A stretch of DNA of 64,000 nt from RFSX01 sp965248155 (GTDB lineage: Bacteria > Bacteroidota > Bacteroidia > Chitinophagales > Saprospiraceae), in assembly GCA_965248155.1 (NCBI GenBank), contig CBDFIO010000001.1, forward strand, positions 868,001 through 932,000. Reading direction: 5' to 3'. A program made the position numbers and the translations under genes. The notes beneath the pieces are model-generated. The model saw only the letters and a program-made list of their open reading frames with translations. It had not been told where the DNA came from and did no database searches. Every line of letters starts with the position of its first letter. Position 1 is the first letter of the stretch. This document shows positions 37,625 through 47,889 of this stretch, in pieces.

Positions 37625-38964
37625 TTGCAGTCTAGTTCGATGACTGAAATCGCGTCATTGTTTGGAAAGCAATTTCCAGAGCCTACAGATTCAGGCATGT
37701 ACCGATTTAAATTCGGATCTTTTAATGAGACTTCGATAAAAAGTTACAATTTCTCCTTTTCGGAATCGGTCAAGTAAATAGGATTAAACTTTTCAGAAAT
37801 TTGAGATTCATTAACGCGTGGATTTTCAGCTATTGCCTGAATTTTGTAATCGATTACCTCTGTAATAGATTTTTTGCTGGAACCATGAAAATAGAATCCA
37901 TAATCAGATACATTATAGAGACCAGGTACTCTGAATTTGTTTAGATCTTCATCTTTTAGTGTAAAGCCTGCTCTACCATCGTTTCTTCTGTCCTCGGCAC
38001 TTGCTAAAAAACAATTATCGTTTTGATCCATATCTTTTGTTCCCAGCACATGGAATTCATGCGAACCCAGATTTTTTTCATAATGACAAGAAAAACATTT
38101 CGCCTTTCCAAAGAAAAGTAATGCTCCTTCTTTTTCATCATCACTCATAATATTGGTTTCTCCGTCCAACCACTGTTGAAAAGGGGCATCAGAAGCTACA
38201 ATCGTCCTAATGAAGGCTGAAATGGCCAATGAAGCAGCTCGGGTGGAATATCTGAATTCTTCTTTAAATTCTGGAAAAGCGGTATCAAATAATGTCTTGT
38301 ATCCATAAGCTTCGACCTTGGACTTATCGATTTTAAAGCGGTGGGAATTTAATCCGATAATGTTCTGAGTTTCTATCGACTTGTATCCCAGCTCATTTAA
38401 TTTTGTATCTGATCGGTTATCCCATAAGTCTTCGGTTCCTACATTGACATTTTCAGAACCAAACTGCCCATTCCAAAATGTATTTTTAACGAAAGCGACA
38501 TTAACCAGACTTAATGGTCTGATGGACTGAATATCCAATTCTGATAAATGATAATCAGGATTTTTATGCCGGCCTTCACCTTTTACACCATAACCTAATC
38601 CTCCATCACCAATTCCCTGAACCTGACCCGGAGTAAAACCAGCATCTAGAATATGGCAACTGGCACAGGAATATGAATATTCACCTGAAGGATTTTCAGC
38701 ATTTATCGCTATACCGGTTTCAAAAAACAGATATTGACCTAGCTCTACTTTAGCCGGACTTAAAGGATTTAGAGGATCTTGTGGAATTCTGACAAGATTA
38801 TTGTAAGCTGGAAGTTTGAAATATTCTAAGGAAGATTCTGGAGAAATTCGAATTAGATTATCCGTTAATTTGGAATCCAAATCAGCACTGAAACTATTTT
38901 GATCTCTTGTACAAGCAAGTATCAATAGAATCATTAATGATGCATAAAAGTGAAAAGGTCTCAT
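37621..38964 (-). pseudogene. second di-haem cytochrome c peroxidase, premature stop
   Basis: It has a lipoprotein leader (LILACTR) and two haem motifs (CASCH and CFSCH), closely parallel to the intact paralogue at 35187-36527. The frame ends at TAA 37744-37746 after SEKEKL. The same frame then continues without interruption (LFIEVSLKDPNLNRYMPESV ... CFPNNDA) to a TAA at 37621-37623, matching the paralogue's last 40 residues position for position. One substitution (probably AAA or CAA to TAA) explains it. The haem domains are unaffected, so a shortened protein might still work. Confidence 0.87.
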
Positions 38965-39172
38965 ACGGGTGTTACAACTAATGCAAAATCAAATTCAATT
39001 GCCTCACAAATTAGTTCATTTTTCAATGATATTAATGTAAGCTATCTTACCAAAATACAAAAAAAGAAGCTAACCAGGAACAGTTTTTATTATCCAGATC
39101 AGATGGATAATAACGAGCTATTCATTTAGATACAAAATGCGATAATAAGTGACAATAAAATTCGAAGTGTGA

Positions 39173-40379
39173 TTAAGAAAGGAAGCTAATTAAGATTCCT
39201 GCAGCTACCGCAGAACCAATAACTCCACTGATATTACTGGACATCGCATATTGAAGAATATGGTTAGATGGATCTCGTTTGAGGGCAAGTTCATTAGCAA
39301 CTCTTGATGCCATAGGTACAGCACTTAATCCTGTGGCTCCAATAAGAGGATTAATTTTTTTCTTATTAAACAGATTGTATAATTTGACCGCAAGAATTCC
39401 TCCTAGGATTGAAAATGCAAACGCAATAAATCCTCCAAATATGATCATCAAAGTCTGTACATTAAGAAATGTACTGCTAGTCATAGTTGCCCCTACCGTT
39501 AAACCCAAAAATATAGTTGCAGTGTTCATTATTGTATTTGAAGCGGCTTCAAATAATCTATTCGTATCGCTGCCCACTTCTTTTACTAAATTTCCAAAAA
39601 GTAACATGCCTACTAATGGCGTAGAAGAAGGAACTAAAATTGAAACACATATAACAAGTGCGATTGGAAAAAGAATTTTTACAAGCTTCAGGTTTTTTAA
39701 TTTTTCTTTTACTTGGATACAACTTATCCTGTTCCCTCATATTGATTTTCAACTCCTTTTCACTTACGGTGAATCGTACAACTAAAGGAATAATGACAGG
39801 AACCAAAGCCATGTATGAGTAGGCAGCAATGGCAATAGGACCGAGAAGGTGAGGTGCTAGAATGATTGAAGTATAGATAGCTGTAGGACCATCAGCACCA
39901 CCTATTATTCCCAATGCGCCAGCTTCTTGAGGAGTAAAACCAACATAAATAGCAGCAATAAGAACAGTAAAAATTCCCAACTGAGCTGCAGCGCCAAAAA
40001 ATGCAAGCCGCAAATTTCTCAATAACGGTCCAAAATCTGTCATTGCTCCAACACCCATAAAAATGAGCGGAGGTAATAACCCTGTTTTTATCAGAGCATA
40101 ATATAGCATATTCATTATGCCATAGGATTCTGCGATTTCAATAAGATTCAGATGCTTAAGTGCTTCATCGGTTTGGCTGCTGATAACTTCCATGTGACCT
40201 CCCGGAAAATTTGCTAAAAGAACACCAAATCCAATAGGAACTAAAAGTAGCGGTTCATATTTTTTAAATATTCCCAGATAGAGTAGGAGTAAGGCCAATC
40301 CAATCATAAACAGAGACCAGGGGTCTTCGATGAACTGACCTATGGAGGTCATATCATATATTTTTTGTAGTACTTCCAA
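39173..40379 (-). pseudogene. oadB: sodium-translocating decarboxylase subunit beta, frameshifted
   Basis: The beta subunit is the multi-spanning Na+ channel of the oxaloacetate decarboxylase pump. The first part (273 residues if read through) includes MGVGAMTDFGPLL and LGIIGGADGPTAIY. It goes out of frame after KLYPSKRKIK. In a different frame from about 39697 the normal KNLKLVKILFPIALVI, STPLVGMLLFGNLV and LSAVPMASRVAN continue to a stop at 39173. One extra base in the T6 run at 39693-39698 explains the break. The lesion is either a real mutation that breaks the pump or a homopolymer error. Confidence 0.9.
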
Positions 40380-40383
40380 GCGC

Positions 40384-42243
40384 TTATACCAATTTGATCA
40401 ATGGACTATCTTCTTCAATATCATCTCCATGGTTGATGAGTATTTCGCTAACAACTCCGGATTCTGTAGATGTTATTGCATTAATGACTTTCATAGATTC
40501 AACAAATGCTACAGTATCACCTACTTTTACTTTATCGCCGACTTTGATGGCCTTGTCATTACTGTTTTTTGTAAGGAAAAACTTGCCTTCAAGAGGTGAA
40601 GAAATATATTTTGAATTTGTCGAACTTTGAGCTGCGCTTTCCTCGCTGGGTTTGTCCTGGGAATTCTGACCAGACGGATAATCGATTTTTACTTGGAATT
40701 TTTCTCCATCAACTTCAATGTTTAATGTTTTAGGGAGAGCGGATTGACCGTTTGAAGACGCCTTTAGATTGACCTGAGAACTGGCTTCACGTCTTTTTTG
40801 TAAATCGTTTTCGAAGTTTTCTTTAGCCCGTCCTGACTTATAATCTTCATATTGTTCCGAGTGCATTGCATATTCAAATAATTCTTCATCATCAGCTCCT
40901 GTTTCCCACCCATTTTCTCTCATTTTTTGCCTGTACTCATTGAGAACATCAGGATATAAATCTTGCGGATTATCTGTGAAAAATGTTCGATCTTGTTCTT
41001 TTGCTAAATTCACTAATTGCGCATCAAGCTGACCTGGAAGTGAACCAGATTTTCCAAGCATCATTCCCCAAGTATTCTCACCAATCATAGAAAATCTTTC
41101 TTTTCCTTTAATGGATTGTATGACATTCATTCGGGATAAGTTTTTCACATATTGGCTATACGGAGTTACCAGTGGCGGGTAACCTAACTTTGGCCAGGTA
41201 TGTTCAACTTCTTTAAATAGCTTTAACAATAGCTCATCTTGGCTGATTTCAGCTTGATTGTTTTTCTTAAGCCATTTATTAATTGACTTTAAATTTTTCT
41301 CTAAATCCGCCATAAGACTACCCATCATTCCTCCTGGTAATCCGGATTGGATGAGAAGAGAATTCATATATCTATTTTGAGGATTGATATAATATCCCAA
41401 CCAATCATCTATGAAAGATTTTGTTAATGCCCTAACTTCCATATATGCATCCTGATTGACATCTCTAAGGCTGAATCCTGCATCTTTCAACATGGCGTGC
41501 ACCGACAATAAATCTGCATGTCCGGTTCCCCAGGAAAGAGGTTCCATTCCGATATCGATAATGTCAACCCCATTACGAGCAGCTTCCATACTCGAAACAA
41601 TTGAAAATCCTATTGTGGAATGCCCATGATAAGTTAATACCACAGATGGGTGTCTTTCTTTAATTCCTTTAACAATTTTTCCTATGGAAGCGGGTCTTCC
41701 GATACCGGCCATATCCTTGATACAGATTTCTTCAGCTCCTCTTTCAATAAAGTCGTCAGCCAACTGAATATAATAATCTACTGTATGGATAGGAGAGTGA
41801 GTAATACTTAATGCTCCTTGAGCTATCATCCCTCCTTCTTTGGCATATTGAAAGGACAACTCTAGATTTTGAGGATTATTCAGTCCATCAAAACTTCTTG
41901 ATATATCAGTCCCTTGTTTCTTTTTTAAAGCAAACATCAGTTGTCGGAGATCCTTTGATACCGGACTTAGTCTTATGCCGTTCAATCCACGTTCCAACAT
42001 ATGGGTTTGAATACCGGCATTATTAAATGCTTGAGTCCATTGTCGAACAGAGGTGTTCGGATTTTCACCTTTCAGCAAGCAGATTTGCTCGAATCCTCCA
42101 CCATTGGTTTCGACACGATCAAAGCAATCCATTGCAATGATAGGTTCTGCAACGCTAACCAATTCATTAACATGCGGCATATATTTACCTGAGGATTGCC
42201 ACATATCACGATAGACCAGCGATAATTTTATTTGTTTACTCAT
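40384..42243 (-). CDS. oadA: oxaloacetate decarboxylase-type alpha subunit with biotinyl domain
   Basis: The 619-residue protein has a pyruvate-carboxylase-like TIM barrel, a carboxyltransferase helical region and a C-terminal biotinyl domain (VKVGDTVAFVESMKVINAI, the Lys being biotinylated). The metal and lysine site is CIKDMAG, and YHGHSTIG is conserved. The RDG(Q)QS motif of the family reads RDMWQSS, so it is diverged. Located between oadG and oadB, it fits the OadGAB complex that couples decarboxylation to Na+ export. An acyl-CoA decarboxylase cannot be excluded. Confidence 0.86.
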   Translation of the reverse strand: MSKQIKLSLVYRDMWQSSGKYMPHVNELVSVAEPIIAMDCFDRVETNGGGFEQICLLKGENPNTSVRQWTQAFNNAGIQTHMLERGLNGIRLSPVSKDLRQLMFALKKKQGTDISRSFDGLNNPQNLELSFQYAKEGGMIAQGALSITHSPIHTVDYYIQLADDFIERGAEEICIKDMAGIGRPASIGKIVKGIKERHPSVVLTYHGHSTIGFSIVSSMEAARNGVDIIDIGMEPLSWGTGHADLLSVHAMLKDAGFSLRDVNQDAYMEVRALTKSFIDDWLGYYINPQNRYMNSLLIQSGLPGGMMGSLMADLEKNLKSINKWLKKNNQAEISQDELLLKLFKEVEHTWPKLGYPPLVTPYSQYVKNLSRMNVIQSIKGKERFSMIGENTWGMMLGKSGSLPGQLDAQLVNLAKEQDRTFFTDNPQDLYPDVLNEYRQKMRENGWETGADDEELFEYAMHSEQYEDYKSGRAKENFENDLQKRREASSQVNLKASSNGQSALPKTLNIEVDGEKFQVKIDYPSGQNSQDKPSEESAAQSSTNSKYISSPLEGKFFLTKNSNDKAIKVGDKVKVGDTVAFVESMKVINAITSTESGVVSEILINHGDDIEEDSPLIKLV

Positions 42244-42250
42244 TGTCTGT

Positions 42251-42502
42251 CTACAACTTTTTAACTGATTTCACAACCCCTTTTCCTTTTGTAAGGATTT
42301 CAATAGCGGCACTAAGCACAGCAAGTTTTTGTCTACTAATTGCTCCTTCAACCTGTTCAGCTTTGTCTTGAGAATGAGGAGCATATTTGTTTACTGCATT
42401 GATAAGAACATGTCCTAATAATACGACAATCCCTAGAATGGAAAAAACAGAAATCATGCCGACTAACATCAATTGGATTGCTAAACTTATATTCTCTGAC
42501 AT
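42251..42502 (-). CDS. oadG: oxaloacetate decarboxylase gamma subunit-like
   Basis: The 83-residue protein has one N-terminal membrane helix (LAIQLMLVGMISVFSILGIVVLLG) and a short charged tail, the standard OadG/MmdD form. It is the first gene of the minus-strand pump operon and assembles the alpha and beta subunits in the membrane. Confidence 0.75.
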   Translation of the reverse strand: MSENISLAIQLMLVGMISVFSILGIVVLLGHVLINAVNKYAPHSQDKAEQVEGAISRQKLAVLSAAIEILTKGKGVVKSVKKL

Positions 42503-42738
42503 TTGATTAACTATCTTATAAAAGTGCAGATAAAATTAGAATAATATCTTACTAAGTTTCAAGTATTAAATTTCGAAATAACAGTAAAACCAAAACTTAA
42601 TTTCAAATTCTTAAATACATTGTGCTTAATAGACTACTATTTTCAAAAAATACTGGATAAACTGCATTTTAAGTAAATATTTCTAACTAATGATCACATG
42701 AAAATTACTTTTCTTTGCAATTAAATTTATAACTCTAA

Positions 42739-44031
42739 ATGACGTTTAAGGTATTTAAGTTTGGAGGTGCATCGGTTCAAGATGCAGATCACATTAAAAA
42801 CGTGTTTAAAATTCTAAGTAATTATCAGAATGATAATTTACTTGTCGTCATATCTGCATTGGGTAAAACGACAAATGCTTTAGAAAATCAGATTGAAAAT
42901 ATTGCCGGCGACCCTGAAAAGATTTCGATATTTCTTGATGATATCATCAAAAGACATTTGGATATCGCATCCAATTTAGAATTGGATATTCAGAAACTAA
43001 AGGCAAGCTATTCTTCAATTTTGGAGGACTGTAAAAGGGCTTTATTATCTTATGACAATGTAAGTGAAGATTTTGCATATGATCAGATTGTTAGTATGGG
43101 GGAGTTTTTGTCTACTCACTTAGTCAATCAATATGTTCAGCAGCAATCATCTGATTCAGGCTTTCAGGATGTGAGGGAAGTTTTTGTCACTGAGAATGTA
43201 TATCGCAGAGCCAAAGTTTTGATTAAACAAACCAATGCTTTAGTCAACAAAAAAATTAGGGATTTATTTCCTAAGTATAAGATTATAATAACTCAAGGAT
43301 TCATTGGAAGATCAGAAGAAGGATATACGACGACCTTAGGTAGAGAAGGCTCCGATTATTCAGCTGCTTTATTTGCTTATTGTCTTGATGCGGAGGAGGT
43401 AACGATTTGGAAAGATGTTCCAGGGATTTTGACTGCTGATCCTAAGCGATTTGAAAATGTAGAGAAAATAGACAAAATGAGTTATAGGGAAGCGATTGAA
43501 ATGACTTATTATGGTGCTAAAGTTATTCACCCTAAAACAATTCAACCCATTCAAAACAAAGGGATTCGACTAAATGTAAATTCATATGTTGAACCCGATA
43601 AGATAGGGACCGTAATATCCAGTAAAGGTCTTCTTAATTATCCACCGATTGTTGTCTTTGAAGACAAGGTTGTATTGATTCAGATTAGTAGTAATGATTT
43701 TTCATTTATTCAGGAAGACCATCTGAGTTATATTTTTAAAAATTTGAATGATTGTAAAATAAGGCTATTGACCATGCGTAATTCTGCGATAAGCTTTACG
43801 CTTTGCATCAAAGATCCCGGGCAGAATAAATTAAATCAATTTCTTGAAGGTCTAGGGAATAATTTCGGTACAGATGTTTTTAATAATCTGCACTTGATAG
43901 CCATCAGACACTTCACAAAGTCCCTTATCGAAGAACTGACAAAGAATAAGATAATTATGTTCGAAGAGATTCATAAGGACACTGTTCAGTTGGTTGTCAA
44001 AACAGCACTTGGGTTAAAAGAAAAATCTTAG
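42739..44031 (+). CDS. lysC: aspartate kinase
   Basis: The 430-residue protein begins VFKFGGASVQDADHI, the kinase signature, with ITQGFIGR, TTTLGREGSDYSAALFA and VPGILTADP further on. The last 130 residues hold ACT-type regulatory strands. It phosphorylates L-aspartate at the start of lysine/threonine/methionine synthesis. It is a monofunctional enzyme. TTTCTTTG at 42711-42718 could be its -7 box. Confidence 0.93.
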   Translation: MTFKVFKFGGASVQDADHIKNVFKILSNYQNDNLLVVISALGKTTNALENQIENIAGDPEKISIFLDDIIKRHLDIASNLELDIQKLKASYSSILEDCKRALLSYDNVSEDFAYDQIVSMGEFLSTHLVNQYVQQQSSDSGFQDVREVFVTENVYRRAKVLIKQTNALVNKKIRDLFPKYKIIITQGFIGRSEEGYTTTLGREGSDYSAALFAYCLDAEEVTIWKDVPGILTADPKRFENVEKIDKMSYREAIEMTYYGAKVIHPKTIQPIQNKGIRLNVNSYVEPDKIGTVISSKGLLNYPPIVVFEDKVVLIQISSNDFSFIQEDHLSYIFKNLNDCKIRLLTMRNSAISFTLCIKDPGQNKLNQFLEGLGNNFGTDVFNNLHLIAIRHFTKSLIEELTKNKIIMFEEIHKDTVQLVVKTALGLKEKS

Positions 44032-44276
44032 TTTTTCTTATCATATTTTATTTTCAAAAAAATAATTATAGTGCTGAGGCTCAAAGTAATTATGTTGGCG
44101 TAAATAATCGGTAAATTTTTTATGGTTATACCATATATTAACCAAAGCAATAAGCCGGTAGCTAATATGAGATACATGATCAATGAAATATCTTCCACCG
44201 ATTTTGTTTTGTATGTCTTGATAACTTGAGGTAAAAACGCAAATGTTGTTAAAGTTGCAGCAACAAGACCTAAATA
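44028..44276 (-). pseudogene. SemiSWEET (PQ-loop) transporter lacking its start, cut by IS982
   Basis: The frame enters from the IS982 end at 44277 and reads YLGLVAATLTTFAFLPQVIKTYKT ... to a stop at 44028. This is the three-helix SemiSWEET sugar transporter with PQ motif (FLPQ), about 82 residues. Only the first residue or two and the promoter are missing. No in-frame start codon is close to the junction in the IS. The gene is probably silent, unless a start inside the IS provides a fused N-terminus. Confidence 0.8.
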
Positions 44277-45306
44277 ACGTGAGTTTGATGTAAGACTAGG
44301 CCAAAAGGAGCTGTTTGGTATCGACCAGATTCTTATAAATGGAGGGTTTAGATTCTTTAAACCCGTAGGCACAAAGTCCACCAAGTATATTGACGAAAAA
44401 TCCGGCAAAGGAACGATGCCTTGTATGTTCGATCTGTGAAATATTTTTGAGTTGGTCAATAATGGTTTCAGAGATAGCAAGTTTTCGGAGCAGAAGAGCA
44501 TCCTGTAGGGGTGTAATCATTTTGGATTTCATATTCCGTCTCAACTTAGTAATCAAATGAATACCTCTCAAGAAAAGAGTGTCAAAGATTTGCTTGTTGA
44601 CAATATAGCCTTTATCACCGAACAACCGGCCATAGACCTTCTTCATAAACCGTTTACACTTCAATACGGCATTATCATGCACATTGCCCGGAGTGAGTTG
44701 AAAATCAATCACTTCGCCCCGGTCATTATGAACCAGATGAAGTTTGAAACCATAAAACCAACCCTTTGAAGTCTTGCCTCGTTTGGCCAGTCCAGCAAAC
44801 ACCTTGTGGGAATGAATCCTTCGATTGTGACAGACCCGGATACTGGTTGAATCAATAAAGGATATCCCACTACATTTACCCATTCGGTACATCTTTACAA
44901 ACAAGGCTAATGGTAGGACCGCTTTGGTTTGCAACTCCACCATCCGATTATAAGATACCAGATTGGGAAAATAGCCGCGCATATGTTGGCAGACATGATT
45001 CTGGTAAAAGTGCTTAAAGCAACGGTATCCACTCATATGAAAAAATACGATGATGCTCATCACCTCGCTCATGGATAACCTGCAGGTACGATTCCGTCGA
45101 TTTTTCTTTCCCTCTAGGGTATGAGATTTTAAAAAGTAATCAAAATCGGTGAAAAAATCATCGAAAGCACAGAAAATTGCAATAATTTGACTATCTTTCA
45201 TAGTAGAGCTTTTTTGTTTTAATTAATTGATTATCAACTATTAAGATAAACAAAATTGCTCTTTCTTTTTATCCTATTTTTCCACTTCCTTACGTCGAAC
45301 TCACGT
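44277..45306 (-). mobile_element. IS982-family insertion sequence, copy 2
   Basis: The 1030-bp element is in inverse orientation to copies 1 and 3. Its ends are ACGTGAGTTCGATGTAAGAC (left) and the inverse of ACGTGAGTTCGACGTAAGGA (right). The transposase frame is intact. The flanks (CTAAATA left, TAGTTAA right) do not form a clear target duplication. Confidence 0.93.
44296..45201 (-). CDS. IS982-family transposase (copy 2)
   Basis: The 301-residue protein shows the family blocks SEVMSIIVFFHMSGYRCFKHFY, FIDSTSIRVCHNRRI, GKTSKGWFYGFKLHLV, DFQLTPGNVHDN and LFGDKGYI. The DDE acidic residues are within the D-S-T, D-F-Q and GDKGY regions. The protein equals that of copy 3, so these two are the young, potentially mobile versions. 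Confidence 0.95.
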   Translation of the reverse strand: MKDSQIIAIFCAFDDFFTDFDYFLKSHTLEGKKNRRNRTCRLSMSEVMSIIVFFHMSGYRCFKHFYQNHVCQHMRGYFPNLVSYNRMVELQTKAVLPLALFVKMYRMGKCSGISFIDSTSIRVCHNRRIHSHKVFAGLAKRGKTSKGWFYGFKLHLVHNDRGEVIDFQLTPGNVHDNAVLKCKRFMKKVYGRLFGDKGYIVNKQIFDTLFLRGIHLITKLRRNMKSKMITPLQDALLLRKLAISETIIDQLKNISQIEHTRHRSFAGFFVNILGGLCAYGFKESKPSIYKNLVDTKQLLLA

Positions 45307-45363
45307 TAGTTAATGTTTATAAAGGCACAGTAGATTTAACTATAGATGACGGTTTAACATTTT

Positions 45364-45681
45364 GTGGTTAAAGCAGTTCTTCAAGTGCTGGATTCAATAT
45401 TACCTAATAACCCAATACCTGATGCAAATAATATTGTAACAATAGATTATTCAATAACCACGAATGAGATGCCATCAAATCCAACTTTTGCCACGATTCC
45501 ATTTTGCTCAGAAACAGGAGAACGAGTTTGCTATCGTATTACCATATTACCTGAACTATGTCCTATTGATCCATATGACTGCGTCGAATCATGGTCACCT
45601 AAACAAATAGATTGTCAATATACTGCTAGCGGTTTAAATATAATTGAACTTGAAATGGATTTTGATTTTATATATTTTTAA
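45364..45681 (+). CDS. hypothetical protein, possible fragment
   Basis: A 105-residue frame from GTG has a Cys-rich middle (PFCSETGERVCYRI, PELCPIDPYDC). There is no leader. Upstream, in another frame, a short open stretch from the IS982 end (VNVYKGTVDLTIDDG) stops just before it, so this may be the damaged remainder of an exported protein cut by IS982. The family is unknown. Confidence 0.35.
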   Translation: MVKAVLQVLDSILPNNPIPDANNIVTIDYSITTNEMPSNPTFATIPFCSETGERVCYRITILPELCPIDPYDCVESWSPKQIDCQYTASGLNIIELEMDFDFIYF

Positions 45682-45875
45682 ACCTAATTTAGCCTTATGA
45701 AAACAAAAGGCTAAGGGGTATTTATAAATGTTGTTGCGAGTTTAGGGTATTTACAAAAGATAGGCGAGGAAAATATAAGTTTAAAAATCCTCATTGAGTT
45801 ACCTCAATATAAATCTAAAAAATATACCTATTCATTTTAAACAACAACATTATTTATTTAAAAGGGATATACATA

Positions 45876-47318
45876 ATGAAACTATTAGTAAAATTTTCTC
45901 TCCTTTATTTAGGTTTAGCATTTCCACTTAGCAGTTTTTCTCAAGTTACAAAATCATTAAACACAGGAACAGCCGACTTTAATTATGAGGATAAATTTGA
46001 AGTTAAAGAAGTTTATTTTTTTAGTCCTACTCACCCCGATACTATTGGATGGATTGATGTTCTTTTTGATGATGGGACTGATGTTCCACAAAATTCAGCA
46101 AGAAATATGACAAATGGGTGGAGTAAATATGGAATAACACTAAATCCAGTAGCCTATGAAAGTGGATTTACTCCAATAATTGGTGCTGATATCCTTTTCG
46201 AATGTAATTCTGGAATAGATTATAGTGAATATTTTATAAGAGAAAAACAAAGTGCAGGATTAGATTTGCCTCCAAAACAAATTACAGTAATAGGAAGTTT
46301 TTTCAGATATAAAAAAGATACAACAATTATTGCATTTCCTGCTGAAGCAGTACTAGGATTTGAAGAGTTTGAGATTGAGTGGCAGATTGCGGATACAATA
46401 AGTGCACCTGAAGACGAATGGACTACTATCGGGATATCTAAGAATCCAGTCTATGTTACTTATAAGAAACCTGAAATCTTAACTTTCGTTTCAACAATTC
46501 CAGACAGATATCATCATTCACTTTTAAACATTGGTTGTGTATCAGCACATGGTCAAAAATCTGATGATTTTATTACAGGAGCCATTTGGAGTAAATTGAC
46601 TTCATTGGACGTTAAAGGAGCAGATTCAGGAAGTACCCTAACATACTATGGTAGTTATGGATGTCAGAACACTACAACAGAAGCTTTACTTCTTACTGGA
46701 GATGGGCAATGCGGAGCTTGGGCTAAACTTTTTATTGATTTACTGAAAGTTCAAAATATTACTCACTCCACTGAAACAGGCGATTATTTTAAAATGAATC
46801 ATCCAACCTGGCCTGGTCAAGATACCTTTGCTTATAACTTTTTTGTTAAAGACTGGTCATTTTCAGCGAGTCCAGACTTTCCTGATACAGGGAATTCATC
46901 GGATTATAAGTTCTTATTAGTTCCTGAACAAGATTGGTCCTCTGGATCATTAAATCTTTCTGATTGGATAGCTGGCGGACATTATAATTGGCAATATTCA
47001 GATGGGATTGATAACTTGACTTCTATACCAGGACAAGGTAACCCAAATCCAGAGTCTATCTTTCAAAATCATCAGTTTAATGTAATTTCAGACTTTGCAT
47101 TAGATCCTTCTTATGGTATCCCTCATGATGTTTCGATGATAAAAACAAATGCATTGGATGCATATGCATGGATGGGAGAGGATATAATTAATGAAAATGA
47201 TTTTGGTATAGACTTTAATGGAAACGGAACTTTAGAAACCACTGCAACTGTTTTTGTAGTGTACGCTACAGATAATCTAGATTTGTACGATTTAGAATTT
47301 ACAATTTTTAATTATTAA
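45876..47318 (+). CDS. secreted transglutaminase-like protein
   Basis: The 480-residue protein has a clear signal peptide (MKLLVKFSLLYLGLAFPLSSFS). The first half is beta-rich. Near residue 277 the sequence TGDGQCGAWAKLFIDLLKV matches the active-cysteine helix of transglutaminase-like (papain-fold) domains. Candidate His residues lie in KMNHPTWPGQD and GGHYNWQYSDG. There is no C-terminal type IX sorting signal that I recognise. The function is unknown; a peptidase or amidase role is inference. Confidence 0.6.
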   Translation: MKLLVKFSLLYLGLAFPLSSFSQVTKSLNTGTADFNYEDKFEVKEVYFFSPTHPDTIGWIDVLFDDGTDVPQNSARNMTNGWSKYGITLNPVAYESGFTPIIGADILFECNSGIDYSEYFIREKQSAGLDLPPKQITVIGSFFRYKKDTTIIAFPAEAVLGFEEFEIEWQIADTISAPEDEWTTIGISKNPVYVTYKKPEILTFVSTIPDRYHHSLLNIGCVSAHGQKSDDFITGAIWSKLTSLDVKGADSGSTLTYYGSYGCQNTTTEALLLTGDGQCGAWAKLFIDLLKVQNITHSTETGDYFKMNHPTWPGQDTFAYNFFVKDWSFSASPDFPDTGNSSDYKFLLVPEQDWSSGSLNLSDWIAGGHYNWQYSDGIDNLTSIPGQGNPNPESIFQNHQFNVISDFALDPSYGIPHDVSMIKTNALDAYAWMGEDIINENDFGIDFNGNGTLETTATVFVVYATDNLDLYDLEFTIFNY

Positions 47319-47328
47319 AAATATAATT

Positions 47329-47463
47329 ATGAGGCTTTTGCTATTAATTTTGCTAAGCACGAATTTAATATCACAAAACAATATTAACTCCAACATTATA
47401 TTGTTAAACGATAGTAGTTATATGGAAAGGGGTGACTATGGTCTGAATACTTATAAACTTAAT
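47329..47463 (+). pseudogene. 5' end of an exported-protein gene cut by IS3
   Basis: An ATG at 47329 opens a signal peptide (MRLLLLILLSTNLISQ) and 45 codons before the IS3 end at 47464. Read through, the frame stops 13 codons later inside the IS. It begins 10 bases after the transglutaminase-like gene, so the two were probably cotranscribed. The remainder is not found next to the other end of the element. Confidence 0.65.
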
Positions 47464-47538
47464 TGTAAATCGTCAAATAAAAGTGGACCATTAAGTGAAT
47501 AAAATTAAGTTATACATAACTATTAAATTCACTTTATT

Positions 47539-47889
47539 ATGAACAAGAAAAACAAATCAGCAGAATCTTATGTCCGAGATGTAAAAAGAAGGACAAGACG
47601 TAAATTTTCTACAGAAGAAAAGATTAGAATAGTCATTGAAGGATTAAGAGGAGAACAAAGTGTTGCTTCTCTTTGTAGAAGAGAAGAGATTTCACAACCA
47701 CTATAATATAAGTGGAGTAAAGATTTCATGGAAGCAGGGAAGAAACGTTTAAAGGGAGACACAGAACGTGAAGCCAATACTTCAGAAGTTCAACATCTAA
47801 AGACAGAAAATCAAGACCTTAAAGAGGTAGTAGCAGAACTTACTCGAAAAAATCGTGTGCTTAAAAAAAGCTTGAATGGAGTAAAATAA
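47539..47889 (+). pseudogene. IS3 OrfA with premature stop (copy C)
   Basis: Codon 56 reads TAA at 47704-47706 where copies A and D have TAT (Tyr in QPLYYKW). The remainder to 47889 is otherwise nearly the same as copy D. Confidence 0.93.

Noticed and set aside
44028..44501. 157-residue open frame combining IS982 antisense sequence with a transporter
   Set aside because: The first half is antisense of the transposase; only the SemiSWEET part is real coding sequence.
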